Origin: Mesorhizobium sp. CA8
Lineage (GTDB): Bacteria; Pseudomonadota; Alphaproteobacteria; Rhizobiales; Rhizobiaceae
Direction: 5' to 3'
Assembly (NCBI RefSeq): GCF_020164955.1
Contig: NZ_JAIUHG010000009.1
Coordinates: 124,001 to 188,000, forward strand
DNA: 64,000 nt
Shown: positions 34,312 to 43,261 of the stretch, piece after piece
Layout: each line of letters begins with the position of its first letter
Numbering within the stretch: position 1 is the first letter of the stretch
Made by a program: the position numbers and the translations under genes
Notes under the pieces: model-generated
Told to the model about the DNA's origin: nothing
Seen by the model: the letters and a program-made list of their open reading frames with translations, nothing else
Database searches by the model: none

Positions 34312-35388
34312 ATGATGCACAGCACCAATCCACAGCAGCATCAAAGCAAGCTTCGTGTTCGCGCACGCGATCCAAAACAGAGACCGCAGATGGCCGAAGG
34401 CTTGGCGCCGACGGGCGGTATCACGAGCAATGAGGATTTCTTCATCGTGCATCACTATGCGCCGGCGGAGGTCGACGCATCGACCTGGAAGCTGGAACTT
34501 AAGGGCGCGACAAAAAGGGCTGTTCTGACGCTTGAGGATCTGCGCAGCCTTCCCCTGCACTCGGTGACTGCCATTGTCGAATGTGCCGGTATGAGCCGCG
34601 GCTACCTGCCGGATCCCCGCCCGGGCACCCAGTTTGGCCACGGTATGGTAGGGAAGGCCAAATGGAGCGGACCCAGACTGAAGGACGTTCTGGAGTTTGC
34701 TGGCATGCCGCTGGATTTCGTGACGCTGATCGTTCGTGGCGGCGACCAGGGTTTAACGATGCCGGAGAACGAGCATTCTGACTTCGCCAAAGGTTTGCCG
34801 CGCGATAAGGTGCTCGACGGCGACACACTGCTCGCGATCAACATGAACGACGAGCCGCTGCCATTTCTGCATGGCGGACCCGCGCGGATGGTCGTGCCGG
34901 GATGGTATGGCGTCTGGTGGGTGAAATGGCCGGCTGTCATTGAGCCTTCCGCCGAGGCAAAGTTCGACGGTTTCTGGCAGCATCGTCGCTATACGTTCCA
35001 GACGTTGGAAGGTGAACAGGTCGCGGTCGTCACGGATCAGCTGCCGCGTTCGGTGATCGTGTCCCCCTCCGACCGCCAAGTGGTCGAAAAGGGCAAGGTC
35101 GGAATCGAGGGCCTGGCCTGGGCGGGCGAGTCGAGAATTGCGAAGGTCGAAGTTTCAATCGACCGCGGTCGCAATTGGACACCGTGTCAGCTCGACGTCG
35201 GAAAGGAGCGGTGGGGTTGGACCCGATGGACAGGGACCGTGGAATTTAACGGCCCGACCGGCTTGCATCAGATCGCCGCCCGGGCAACCGACGAAGCGGC
35301 GCGCACCCAGGAATGGACGAGTGCCGACAACAAGTTCGGCTATGGCAACAACCGGATCGTATCTGTCAGCGTCGATGTAGTGGCATGA
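34312..35388 (+). CDS. Sulfite oxidase family molybdoenzyme
   Basis: 358 residues. The molybdopterin domain (about 35-235) contains the Mo-ligand Cys C91 in IVECAGMSRG and the GPARMVVPGWYGVWWVKW block. A C-terminal dimerisation (Mo-co dimer) domain follows (about 240-358: GIEGLAWAGESRIAKVEVS, WTRWTGTVEF). There is no Tat or Sec signal, so it seems cytoplasmic, which is unusual for SorA-type enzymes. It probably oxidises sulfite to sulfate or a similar sulfur or nitrogen substrate. In this island, sulfite released from a sulfinate thioester is the inferred substrate. Confidence 0.88.
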   Translation: MMHSTNPQQHQSKLRVRARDPKQRPQMAEGLAPTGGITSNEDFFIVHHYAPAEVDASTWKLELKGATKRAVLTLEDLRSLPLHSVTAIVECAGMSRGYLPDPRPGTQFGHGMVGKAKWSGPRLKDVLEFAGMPLDFVTLIVRGGDQGLTMPENEHSDFAKGLPRDKVLDGDTLLAINMNDEPLPFLHGGPARMVVPGWYGVWWVKWPAVIEPSAEAKFDGFWQHRRYTFQTLEGEQVAVVTDQLPRSVIVSPSDRQVVEKGKVGIEGLAWAGESRIAKVEVSIDRGRNWTPCQLDVGKERWGWTRWTGTVEFNGPTGLHQIAARATDEAARTQEWTSADNKFGYGNNRIVSVSVDVVA

Positions 35389-35633
35389 TTACAGACCAGC
35401 ACCGAAAAATGGGGATGGCGCCGCGAACGTAGTTTATCCGAGTTCCCGGATCGGGATCTGGCACATTTCCTGGCGGATCCACACGAGATTTTCGATCCAT
35501 CTTTGTTAGATTTAATAAATCAGGCCAGGGGCGCCCATGACGAGAAGGCCTGAGACTTGGACTTAAGGCGCCATTTCGTCAGATAAGACACAGTCGGCAT
35601 AAACGATAGACCCCCCGACAGGCGAAGCAATAT
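35389..35633. other. Intergenic, promoter of the amino-acid-type ABC operon
   Basis: 245 bases without a gene; an AT-rich patch TTTGTTAGATTTAATAAATC at about 35501-35520 may be part of the promoter. Confidence 0.35.
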
Positions 35634-36332
35634 ATGGGCAGTCAATTCGACTTTTCGGCGGTGGTCAGCGGTGACTATGGCAAGCTATTCGTCATCGGCG
35701 TTCAATACACCTTTGTCCTCTTTGGGTTGAGTTGGGTGGTATCCATGTCGGTCGGGACAATCTTGGCGGTTTTGAGCCTCAGCCGCACTAAGGTGCTTCG
35801 GTGGCTGGTCGCGGTCTTCGTCGCATATCATCGTAACGTTCCCCTGCTGGTGCAGCTGATGCTTTGGTATTTCGCAATCCCACGCACGCTGCCAACATCT
35901 GTCACCAGCGTCATTAATTCGTGGAGGCCTGAAGTGGCATATGCAGTCATCGCGCTCTCGCTCTGCTGCGGGGCCTATATTGCTGAAGACATTCGCAGTG
36001 GGCTGCGCGCGATCCCTCGGACCCAGTTCGAAGCTTCACGATCCATAGGCTTCAGTCGGTTTCAGTCTATGCGTTGGGTGATCTTGCCTCAGGCATTTCG
36101 CCTGTCCTTGCCGTCACTGATCAACGATACGCTCGACCTATTCAAGAGCACAAGCATCGCGGCGGTAATCGGAGTAGGAGAACTCACCTATCAGATGCGG
36201 CTGATCGAGAACGAGACATTCCGCATCTACGAAGTCTTTATCGTCGTTAGCGCGATCTACTTCTCCGTCACCATTCCGTTCATGATCCTGGCTGCCGCGG
36301 CGTCCCGCCATGCCGCTTTGTACAGGAAATAG
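35634..36332 (+). CDS. Polar amino-acid-type ABC transporter permease
   Basis: 232 residues of the HisM/GltJ family: about five membrane helices and the EAA loop QFEASRSIGFSRFQSMRWVI leading to LPQAF. It forms half of an inner-membrane channel with the next gene. The gene set (permease, permease, ATPase) lacks its own binding protein; a binding protein of the right kind lies at 42079-42894 on the other strand. Its position right after the sulfur island suggests uptake of the substrate of that island. Confidence 0.92.
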   Translation: MGSQFDFSAVVSGDYGKLFVIGVQYTFVLFGLSWVVSMSVGTILAVLSLSRTKVLRWLVAVFVAYHRNVPLLVQLMLWYFAIPRTLPTSVTSVINSWRPEVAYAVIALSLCCGAYIAEDIRSGLRAIPRTQFEASRSIGFSRFQSMRWVILPQAFRLSLPSLINDTLDLFKSTSIAAVIGVGELTYQMRLIENETFRIYEVFIVVSAIYFSVTIPFMILAAAASRHAALYRK

Positions 36333-36337
36333 GCTTG

Positions 36338-37057
36338 ATGCTCACGATCGTTCAAGATCACTGGAGCTTTCTGCTTTGGGGTCAATTCCCCGACGGTCCA
36401 ATAGGAGGACTTGCCCTCACGATTGTCATTGCGGTGATGAGTCTTGCCATCACCTTCCCGTTCGCGGTGTGCATCGCGTTGGCGCGCACCTCCGGATTAC
36501 CCATGTTGCACTGGCTGTCTACCGGCTATGTCTATGTCGTCCGCGGCCTGCCGATTTTGACGTTCCTTCTGTGGTTGTATTTCCTGTTGCCGCTTTTACT
36601 GCCTTTTTCGATAACGCCCTTTTGGACTCTGTTGGCAGCAATCGTTATCTACCAGTCCGCCTATCTGTCGGAGGTCATCCGTGCCGGTATAGAGGGATTG
36701 CCGCCCGGCCAGACAGAGGCTGCACGTAGCCTCGGAATGTCGTGGTTCATCGTTACCCGGAAAGTTGTGTTGCCGCAGGCGTTGTACGACGTCCTTCCCG
36801 GAATTCTAAACCAGTTCACGATCATTATTAAAGAGTCTTCTCTTGGCTCTGTCATAGCCTTGAATGAGTTGACTTTCCAGGCGGCGCAAGTCGACTCCTT
36901 CCTGGTGACAAAATCGTTGAGCATCTATTGTCTTATAGCTCTCGTTTATTTCATGATCTGCTTCTCTCTTTCTTATCTGGTGAAGAATTTGGAGAATCGG
37001 ATTGCGAATAAGCGGGGAGCGACTCTGACTGGACCGGATAATTTTGGATTTGCGTGA
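36338..37057 (+). CDS. Polar amino-acid-type ABC transporter permease
   Basis: 239 residues, second permease of the same transporter. Helices include GGLALTIVIAVMSLAITFPF and TFLLWLYFLLPLLLPFSITP; the EAA loop is GQTEAARSLGMSWFIVTRKV followed by VLPQALYD. It starts at ATG five bases after the upstream stop, so it is tightly coupled. It pairs with the first permease in the membrane and docks on the ATPase encoded 34 bases downstream. Confidence 0.92.
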   Translation: MLTIVQDHWSFLLWGQFPDGPIGGLALTIVIAVMSLAITFPFAVCIALARTSGLPMLHWLSTGYVYVVRGLPILTFLLWLYFLLPLLLPFSITPFWTLLAAIVIYQSAYLSEVIRAGIEGLPPGQTEAARSLGMSWFIVTRKVVLPQALYDVLPGILNQFTIIIKESSLGSVIALNELTFQAAQVDSFLVTKSLSIYCLIALVYFMICFSLSYLVKNLENRIANKRGATLTGPDNFGFA

Positions 37058-37091
37058 TTTCTAAGCGCGCACAACTAGAACGGACAACTTC

Positions 37092-37835
37092 GTGTCAGAC
37101 GCAGCGATTGTTTTTGACCAGGTGCAGAAGCGCTTCGGTGACTTCACAGCATTGGCTGGTTTCAGCGAGCGGGTTGGAAAGAATGAGGTGATTATCCTGT
37201 GCGGACCCTCTGGATCGGGAAAGTCGACGCTCGTCCGGACGGTCAATCGCCTGGAGACACTGCAAGGCGGACGGGTACTTGTGCACGGACAGGATGTTGC
37301 GGAGCATACGGTCAATGTGGATGTGCTCCGGCGCGGAATTGGATTCGTCTTCCAGCAATACAATCTCTTCCCGCACCTGTCGGCGATCGACAATGTGGCG
37401 ATTGGACTTCGGCGCTTGCTGGGGCAGCCCAAGGACAGTGCTGCCGACCAAGCCCTGGCACTCCTGGCCCGTGTCGGCCTCAAGGAAAAAGCTCATCGCC
37501 GTCCGTCAGGTCTTTCTGGCGGAGAACAGCAGCGCGTTGCAATCGCCCGGGCCTTGGCGATGAAACCTACCATACTCTTGTTCGACGAGCCCACCAGTGC
37601 TCTGGATCCGCAAATGGCGGGCGAGGTTAGGTCGATCATCAGCTCGTTGGCCGAAGAGGACATGACCATTATGTGCGTGACACATGACATGGGGTTGGCG
37701 ACATCAATGGCGGACCGTGTCTGGTTTCTCGAGGGTGGCGCGCTGGTGGAATCCGCAGCCGCGAGCGATTTCATTCGGTCGGAAAATCCACGTGTGCGGA
37801 ACTTTCTTTCGAAAATCCTGCCTCACTGCCGCTAA
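37092..37835 (+). CDS. Polar amino-acid-type ABC transporter ATP-binding protein
   Basis: 247 residues, GlnQ/HisP-type ATPase: Walker A CGPSGSGKST, Q-loop FVFQQYNLFPHL, signature LSGGEQQRVAIARAL, Walker B ILLFDEPTSALDP, H-loop VTHDMG. It starts at GTG 37092. It is the last gene of the three-gene rightward operon and powers uptake through the two permeases upstream. An IS5-like remnant follows directly after its stop. Confidence 0.93.
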   Translation: MSDAAIVFDQVQKRFGDFTALAGFSERVGKNEVIILCGPSGSGKSTLVRTVNRLETLQGGRVLVHGQDVAEHTVNVDVLRRGIGFVFQQYNLFPHLSAIDNVAIGLRRLLGQPKDSAADQALALLARVGLKEKAHRRPSGLSGGEQQRVAIARALAMKPTILLFDEPTSALDPQMAGEVRSIISSLAEEDMTIMCVTHDMGLATSMADRVWFLEGGALVESAAASDFIRSENPRVRNFLSKILPHCR

Positions 37836-37837
37836 AG

Positions 37838-38065
37838 AGGCTGTTTTCGAAAATCGGTTTGCTAGGCGTTCCGTTTGAGGCTGGGTTATGATTCAAGCGT
37901 TGGATGTGGACAGAGCCGTGAGAGTGGCCTAGGTCGCCCAAGAAGACCGAGCGCTGCCCGTTCTGATTTGACCGACGAGGAGTGGGAGCAGTTCGCGCCG
38001 CTGATCACAAGCCTAGGCGCGGGCGTCCGAAGGACGCTTTGGTAAAGGCGCCCGTCGCTTCGGCG
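37838..38065 (+). pseudogene. IS5-family transposase N-terminal fragment
   Basis: It begins with an end-like sequence GAGGCTGTTTTCGAAAATC at 37838. Then RSDLTDEEWEQFAPLI is read (about 37960-38008), with the frame shifting into PRRGRPKD, the typical IS5/IS427 opening of HTH and RRGRPR. The rest of the transposase is absent. A dead fragment next to the ABC operon and the porin gene. Confidence 0.6.
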
Positions 38066-38214
38066 ACACGCTTCGACCCTTGGGAGATAGCGGGATCAAG
38101 TATTTCGCGCGAGCCACAAAAAGCTAGTTCTTTTGGTGTCTCCGCTCAGCCAATGCTGGCTGAGCGGCGACTCTAGCGCACCTGATTGGTCTTATGGATC
38201 AATGCTTCGATCCG

Positions 38215-39324
38215 TCAGAACGAGCGCTGGAAGCGTAGGATACCGCCGACAGCGTTGCTCTTGCCAGCGGGGATGCCGGTCCAATTGGAACCGTTGCTGT
38301 CGTGGTCGTTATGAGCCCAGTCAACTTCGGCCGTGATCGTGAGGCCCGGGACAATCTTGTAGGCGACGTTCGCCGCAAGACCGAATTCCTTAGCCTCATC
38401 ATAGGATACCTGGAGGTTGAACGAAGTCTTCTCGTTGAACTTGTAGGTGCCGCCGCCCCAGACTGCCCAGTTGCCGCCCCACTGTTTGTAGAAGCCGCGG
38501 CCGCCAGCCGGGATTGCCCAGGTCGGGTCGGACAGGTTGTCGTCAGTGCCGTAGCCAGCCATGATGAACAGCGACAGCGCCTCGGTGGCATTCACGTCCA
38601 GGCGAACCTTGCCGGCCACTTCCTCGTAGTTGCTGTCATAGGAGACGACGCCAGTGATGGCGCCCCAGCCCTTCGTGTACTTAACGCCGCCGACGACATG
38701 CGGAACATAGCTGTCGATCGTGCCTTTGACCCCCGAGCCTTCCTCGAGCGAGATCACGGCGGAAAAGCCAGCGCCAGCGTCGAAGTAGTACTGGACGACG
38801 TTGGTGTCGAAATCGCCGTAGGGAACCAGCGTATCGTTGATCACGTTGCCGGCGTAGCCGATGAACGTGTCGAAGGCCGATTCGTCCTTACCGACGCGGA
38901 GACCGCCGAGTTGGATCCAGGCAAAATTCAGTGAACTGCTGTTACTGCCGTCGGAATAATTGAAGCGGGTTTCAGTGTAGGTCTTCAAGGTGCCGAGCTC
39001 GGTTTCCTGACCAGTCCACGTCTTCAAGGTGAAGCGGGTCTTTTTATGCCAAGTATCATTGGTGCCGTCGTCCTCATGGTCGACCGCACGACGGCCGTCG
39101 AACGAGCCTACCTCGCCGGCCGAAGCATCCCAGCGGATGTAGCCACCGATGCGCAGGCAGGTTTCGGTGCCAGGGATGTAGAAGTAGCCTGCGCCGTAAA
39201 CGTCGCAGATCTTGATGTACTCAGCTGGTTCCGGCTCGTCAACGGTGACGGCATCGGCCGCGCGTGCGCCCGTGACCGCGGCCAAAGCGGCTGCGGAGCC
39301 GAGAAGAAGGCTCTTGATGCTCAT
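38215..39324 (-). CDS. Outer-membrane porin (Porin_2 family)
   Basis: 369 residues. A Sec signal peptide MSIKSLLLGSAAALAAVTGA is cleaved after ARA. The mature N-terminus EPAEYIKICDVYGAGYFYIPGTETCLRIGGYIRWD is the Rhizobiales Porin_2 (Omp2a/RopA) signature with its two Cys. Alternating aromatic strands follow, and the C-terminus ends in Phe (RFQRSF), as needed for assembly. It forms a diffusion channel in the outer membrane. Upstream it has short dyads (39512-39529 and about 39549-39561) that may take part in control. Confidence 0.94.
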   Translation of the reverse strand: MSIKSLLLGSAAALAAVTGARAADAVTVDEPEPAEYIKICDVYGAGYFYIPGTETCLRIGGYIRWDASAGEVGSFDGRRAVDHEDDGTNDTWHKKTRFTLKTWTGQETELGTLKTYTETRFNYSDGSNSSSLNFAWIQLGGLRVGKDESAFDTFIGYAGNVINDTLVPYGDFDTNVVQYYFDAGAGFSAVISLEEGSGVKGTIDSYVPHVVGGVKYTKGWGAITGVVSYDSNYEEVAGKVRLDVNATEALSLFIMAGYGTDDNLSDPTWAIPAGGRGFYKQWGGNWAVWGGGTYKFNEKTSFNLQVSYDEAKEFGLAANVAYKIVPGLTITAEVDWAHNDHDSNGSNWTGIPAGKSNAVGGILRFQRSF

Positions 39325-39686
39325 TTTTTATCTCCAGTCACAAAGATCAAAAAAGGGGTCAGGGCATCTTCTTTGTTAAAAGACAGCGCCCCTCCCCGTT
39401 CCCCACGATCGAAAAGGTGCTCGACGCGCTACCTTTTCGCAGTTTGATTGCTATCCATGACGTCTCTAAATGCAATATAAATGCGATGTAATCCACTGTA
39501 TCTTAAACAACCGTGGCCTTTATGCCACGAAAATCGTGGATATACCGGGCAATTGGCCCATACTGCACATACTATACAATCTGTACAGCTCTCACCTGGT
39601 GCCAAATACACTGCGTATTGCGTCGTCGCGCGTGCGGTCCTCAAGAGCCTTCACAGGCTCACAACGGGATTCTCGTCAGCGGCACT
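39325..39686. promoter_or_regulatory. Porin upstream region with dyads
   Basis: No gene. AT-rich relative to the neighbourhood; dyad CGTGGC-CTTTAT-GCCACG at 39512-39529 and a GGGCAATTGGCCC dyad nearby. Probable promoter and control region of the leftward porin gene. Confidence 0.4.
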
Positions 39687-40379
39687 TCATGTCGAGGAAA
39701 AGTCTCGTGCAGCCCGGATAACTTCTGCAGCCAAATCTTGCCGGAGCATCTCTATGGGAATTCGGCCATCAAGCCGAGATGAAGGGGACGTCAGCCAAAT
39801 CCACGCCGGTCTGGGATTGGCGATCAAGGAGAGCACTTGTCGTATCCCCGGCGCAGGCCTGCCGTCGATGAACTGGGCTAAGGGAAACACATGCTTGCGC
39901 GCGCCCTTCCGCAACGCAACTACATCATTGTGCCGTTGCCACCAATGCAATGTCGAACGCGGTATGCCGAAGTGGTCTTCCAGGTATGTTGGCCCCGCAA
40001 CCGCACCCGCCCAGTCTTCAATGCGCTGGCTATCGCTTGGCTGATCTCGCGCTTTTACGACTGCGCACCCACGTGCGCCCTCAGTCTGCGGCGTGCGCGG
40101 AGCCGTCTCGGGAGGAGTCGCATCGAAACGTCGCTCTGCGTCGGCCGCGAGCCTGCGAACAAATTCAAAGGCCAGGGCAGTCAGATCGTCATGAACGGTT
40201 TGTTGATGCGTTGCAGAAACCAAATCGGCGGCTCTGCCTTGCCCTATGTGCGATGCGACTGAACTCCCACCCTTCATAACTTCCGCGAGTTGAGCCAGAA
40301 CGCGCTGGACTTCCTTTGCAACCAAGCATGAAAACTCGTCCTGGCGAGGTTCATTTCCAAAATCAAATGATTTTGTCAC
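39687..40379 (-). CDS. Orphan Xre/MbcA/ParS-like antitoxin-type protein
   Basis: 230 residues. The N-terminal half is variable. The C-terminal half has a helix-turn-helix-like stretch (HFGIPRSTLHWWQRHNDVVA) and then the DUF2384-like toxin-binding region (HVFPLAQFIDGRPAPGIRQV, NPRPAWIWLTSPSSRLDGR, IPIEMLR). Such proteins normally pair with a downstream RES-domain toxin that destroys NAD, but no RES gene follows. It starts at GTG with GGGAG upstream. It may be an antitoxin left after loss of its toxin or a chromosomal regulator. Confidence 0.65.
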   Translation of the reverse strand: MTKSFDFGNEPRQDEFSCLVAKEVQRVLAQLAEVMKGGSSVASHIGQGRAADLVSATHQQTVHDDLTALAFEFVRRLAADAERRFDATPPETAPRTPQTEGARGCAVVKARDQPSDSQRIEDWAGAVAGPTYLEDHFGIPRSTLHWWQRHNDVVALRKGARKHVFPLAQFIDGRPAPGIRQVLSLIANPRPAWIWLTSPSSRLDGRIPIEMLRQDLAAEVIRAARDFSST

Positions 40380-41223
40380 GTGTGACTCCCTGCCGCGTAA
40401 GAGCGCGATTGAATTCTGATTTTGGGCTACGATTTCGCCATGGAAGTAAATGCCCCGTATCGATACCGACCCCGGCTACAAGCCGCTGCTCAGCTTCAAT
40501 TAGTGGGAAGAACGTTCGGCTGGTTAGCATGCTGGCGCCACGCGTGCGCGACCACGAACATCGACGTCGCCCAGCCATGATCCAGGTACCCGTGGGCAGT
40601 CTTTTGATGCCAAACAGCCATTGAACCAATTCTCAAACGGACTCTAAGATCGTTACCTATGCCGTGGCTTGGGATCGGGCTACGTTATCCAACATGCCCT
40701 GCCCTGTCGGGAGTTATCAATGCCCCGAGCGTAGGCCGGCGGAGACTATCCGCTTGAAGTCAAAGCCAAAGTGACGCTCAGAGCCGAGATCAAATGTAAT
40801 TTTAACGCCGCCGGGCATGCAGTCTCGGCAGCACCGCGGAGCCACGACAAGACGCAGACCGAATTATCACAGACCGCATCGTCGATGGTCTCACTAGCGG
40901 AGCCGAGAGCAGAGAGATCTGCTGCAGCATTGCCTGCTGAGCTTCTCTGATGGGATTGGGGGCCTGATCGCGAATAAAATGCTGCAAAGTTCCGCTCCAA
41001 CTGATGGCCCCTGTTCGAGTACTAACTTGCCGCAGTCGCCCCTGAGGTCGACATGGCGGAGCACTTCGCCATCTCGAATCGTCACTACCGCGCACTGCCC
41101 CTCGGATCCGCGCGGAGACGGCGAATTGCTAATTCAGCATCACTTTCGACCCCCACTTCTAACAGGCCAATAGTGAGAAAACTTGTATGACGAAACACCT
41201 ACCGCCTTCCCTATCCGGTCTAC
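40380..41223. other. Gene-poor stretch, possibly decayed
   Basis: About 840 bases. On the minus strand around 40800-41090 three frames each show short protein-like runs (such as VTIRDGEVLRHVDLRGDC), which suggests a frameshifted old gene, but I cannot name it. A 46-codon ORF at about 40441-40581 (+) has no recognised motif. Confidence 0.35.
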
Positions 41224-41988
41224 TTAGTCGTCGAAGCGCTTCTTTATCGGGTTCAGGTAAACGCGCTTCATCGCATCAAAAAGCATCTGTCCAGCATCAT
41301 GACCGGATGGCACGTTGACCAATTCCAGGATATCTCGTCGGACGTGGAGCAACTCGGCACCGGTCCACATCGCATAGATCTGAGTTTGGCAGGCGCGCTC
41401 CAGGTAGTATAGCCGCTCGTAGGCATGGGCAACGGTTTTGCCGAGAACAATAATTCCATGATTGGCAAGAAACAGAACATTTTTCTGACCGAGAACTCGA
41501 GCCATCCTCTCGCCCTCGTCTAACGTTGTCGCTTTCCCGTTATAGCTTTCATCGTACGCTATGTCGTTCAAAAAGCCTATTTCGATTTGTCCGATGGCTT
41601 TGAGGGAGGGGTCCTTCAGCCGTGTCAAAGCGGTCGCAAAGGGCATGTGAGTATGGAAAACCGCAGCGCATTCAGGACGAGCGCGGTGGATTGGTACATG
41701 AATGCAATAACAGGTCGACTCGACGATTCCATCGCCTTTCAGCGTGCTGCCATCAAAGCCTACTTCCAGAAGCTCGCTGGCAGCAGCCTCGCTCCAATGC
41801 TGTCCGAAAGGCAGAGAAAGAAAGCGATCCGGCTTGGATTTTGAGTATGCAGTGAGATGGTTGAATATGCCTTCATTCAACTCCTGTGCCGACGCAATTC
41901 GATGTGCAGCTGCCAGATCGCTTCGAAGTTGCCACCAGTCCTTGTCGAGACTCGCCGAGGGTGGCGACGCAATAGTATGTTGATCCAT
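41224..41988 (-). CDS. Class II aldolase/adducin family protein
   Basis: 254 residues with the zinc-binding pattern of this family: VFHTHMPFATALT (HxH) and the later His in LFLANHGIIVLGKTVAHA. The N-terminal LRSDLAAAHRIASAQELNEGIFNHLTA also fits. Members include fuculose- and ribulose-phosphate aldolases and related decarboxylases. It does not have the full sugar-aldolase length or a sugar kinase nearby, so the substrate is open. It lies downstream of the binding-protein gene at 42079 on the same strand, 90 bases away, so they may be one operon. Confidence 0.85.
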   Translation of the reverse strand: MDQHTIASPPSASLDKDWWQLRSDLAAAHRIASAQELNEGIFNHLTAYSKSKPDRFLSLPFGQHWSEAAASELLEVGFDGSTLKGDGIVESTCYCIHVPIHRARPECAAVFHTHMPFATALTRLKDPSLKAIGQIEIGFLNDIAYDESYNGKATTLDEGERMARVLGQKNVLFLANHGIIVLGKTVAHAYERLYYLERACQTQIYAMWTGAELLHVRRDILELVNVPSGHDAGQMLFDAMKRVYLNPIKKRFDD

Positions 41989-42078
41989 TTATAGAACCTC
42001 CCTAGAATCATTCATCTCAGCGATTCGAGTGAACTTTTTTCCACATCGCTTGCGTCCACACTTCGAGCGACCCGCTTT

Positions 42079-42894
42079 CTAATTAATTGGATCACCAAAT
42101 TTGAACGCGCGTTCCTTCATGATTGGTCCTATCGTTCTGTCGTACATTTTCTGGCCTTCACCAGATTTTTCCAGGTCGACGAGAACCTTGTTGAGATGAT
42201 CGACCCATGCTGGATCGCCCTTGCGAACGGCGAAGCCGATTTTGGAATAACCAAGATCGCCGTCCAGGATGACATATTTTGCGCTATCGGCGTTCGCCAG
42301 GAAGGTTCGCAAGAACAATTCGCCGGACGCAAGGGCATCAACCAATTTCTGCTCTATCGCGACGTAAGCCTGGTTGCCATCATATGAAATAAGTGTGGCC
42401 TCCGGGAACCGCTCACGGGTTATCTTTTCAAGAAGCGAACCTTTATTGTTGGCAAAACGTGCGATGCGAAGGCCGTCGAAATTAGTGATGCCTGAATCTT
42501 TTCGGACCATGACCTTGAAGTAGTTAGTGAAATACACCGCGCTGAAGTCGACCTGCTCGGCGCGAGCTGCTGTCCAGGTCATCGCTGCTGCGAGAAGATC
42601 CACTCGGCCCTGGAGCAAATCCGCAATTCGTGCTTCCGACGCAACCAGTTTGTACTCTACGGGCACACCAAGAGAGTGAGCAACCTTTTCACAAAGCTCG
42701 GGTTCTAACCCTTCAATTTTGCCCGTTGTTGGATTTTGCAAGGCGAACCCTGGAGTGACCCCTTGGACTCCACATACAAGTTTTCCGCGTTGCTTGGCAT
42801 CTTCCATGACGCCAGCGAAGACTCCGGAAATAGTTGCGCCACAAACCATCAGTGCTATTGCTATTTTTTGCAGGTGTTTTTGACCGGAAGCCAT
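42079..42894 (-). CDS. Polar amino-acid-type ABC substrate-binding protein
   Basis: 271 residues. A Sec signal (about 1-27: KIAIALMVCGATISGVFA) is followed by an SBP_bac_3 domain: GKLVCGVQGVTPGFALQNP, GLEPELCEKVAHSLGVPVEY, GRVDLLAAAMTWTAARAEQVDFS, and DLGYSKIGFAVRKGD near the end. It binds a polar amino acid or related compound in the periplasm. It is probably the missing partner of the permease/ATPase genes at 35634-37835, though separated by 4 kb and on the other strand; the aldolase downstream could process the ligand. Confidence 0.9.
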   Translation of the reverse strand: MASGQKHLQKIAIALMVCGATISGVFAGVMEDAKQRGKLVCGVQGVTPGFALQNPTTGKIEGLEPELCEKVAHSLGVPVEYKLVASEARIADLLQGRVDLLAAAMTWTAARAEQVDFSAVYFTNYFKVMVRKDSGITNFDGLRIARFANNKGSLLEKITRERFPEATLISYDGNQAYVAIEQKLVDALASGELFLRTFLANADSAKYVILDGDLGYSKIGFAVRKGDPAWVDHLNKVLVDLEKSGEGQKMYDRTIGPIMKERAFKFGDPIN

Positions 42895-43261
42895 TTTTTG
42901 TCCCCACTTTTTGAAAACAAGGTTCACAATCTGGAAAACTGCATCAGCCAAGCCGATAATTGATCTGCGGCTTTTTTCTGCAAAGCGGAAAGAAGTTCAC
43001 TATGGACATCGCGGCTACACGATGTGCCTAGAAGCCGGTCTAGACAGCCGGCAACAAAATAGCTTCAGGCGCAGTTTGTCGCCCAGCGATGGATGCGGTC
43101 GCCCCGAGTGCCTATCCGAAGTCGAAGCATCGACCTGCCCAGCTATCAACCTGCTCTATATATGACCCAGTTTTTTCGAGCTACCCGGCAAGATGGATCG
43201 CTCGTAGCCTCTAAGAGGCAGACTTCTATCTTGAACTGGCGCTGAATTTCGGGAGGAGCCA
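42895..43261. other. Intergenic between divergent genes
   Basis: About 370 bases without a gene; holds the promoters of the leftward binding-protein gene and the rightward AraC-type regulator. Ends with the strong SD GGGAGGAG at 43251-43258. Confidence 0.4.

Noticed and set aside
40790..41100. Overlapping protein-like frames on the minus strand suggesting a broken gene
   Set aside because: No motif could be assigned in any frame; recorded only as a gene-poor stretch.
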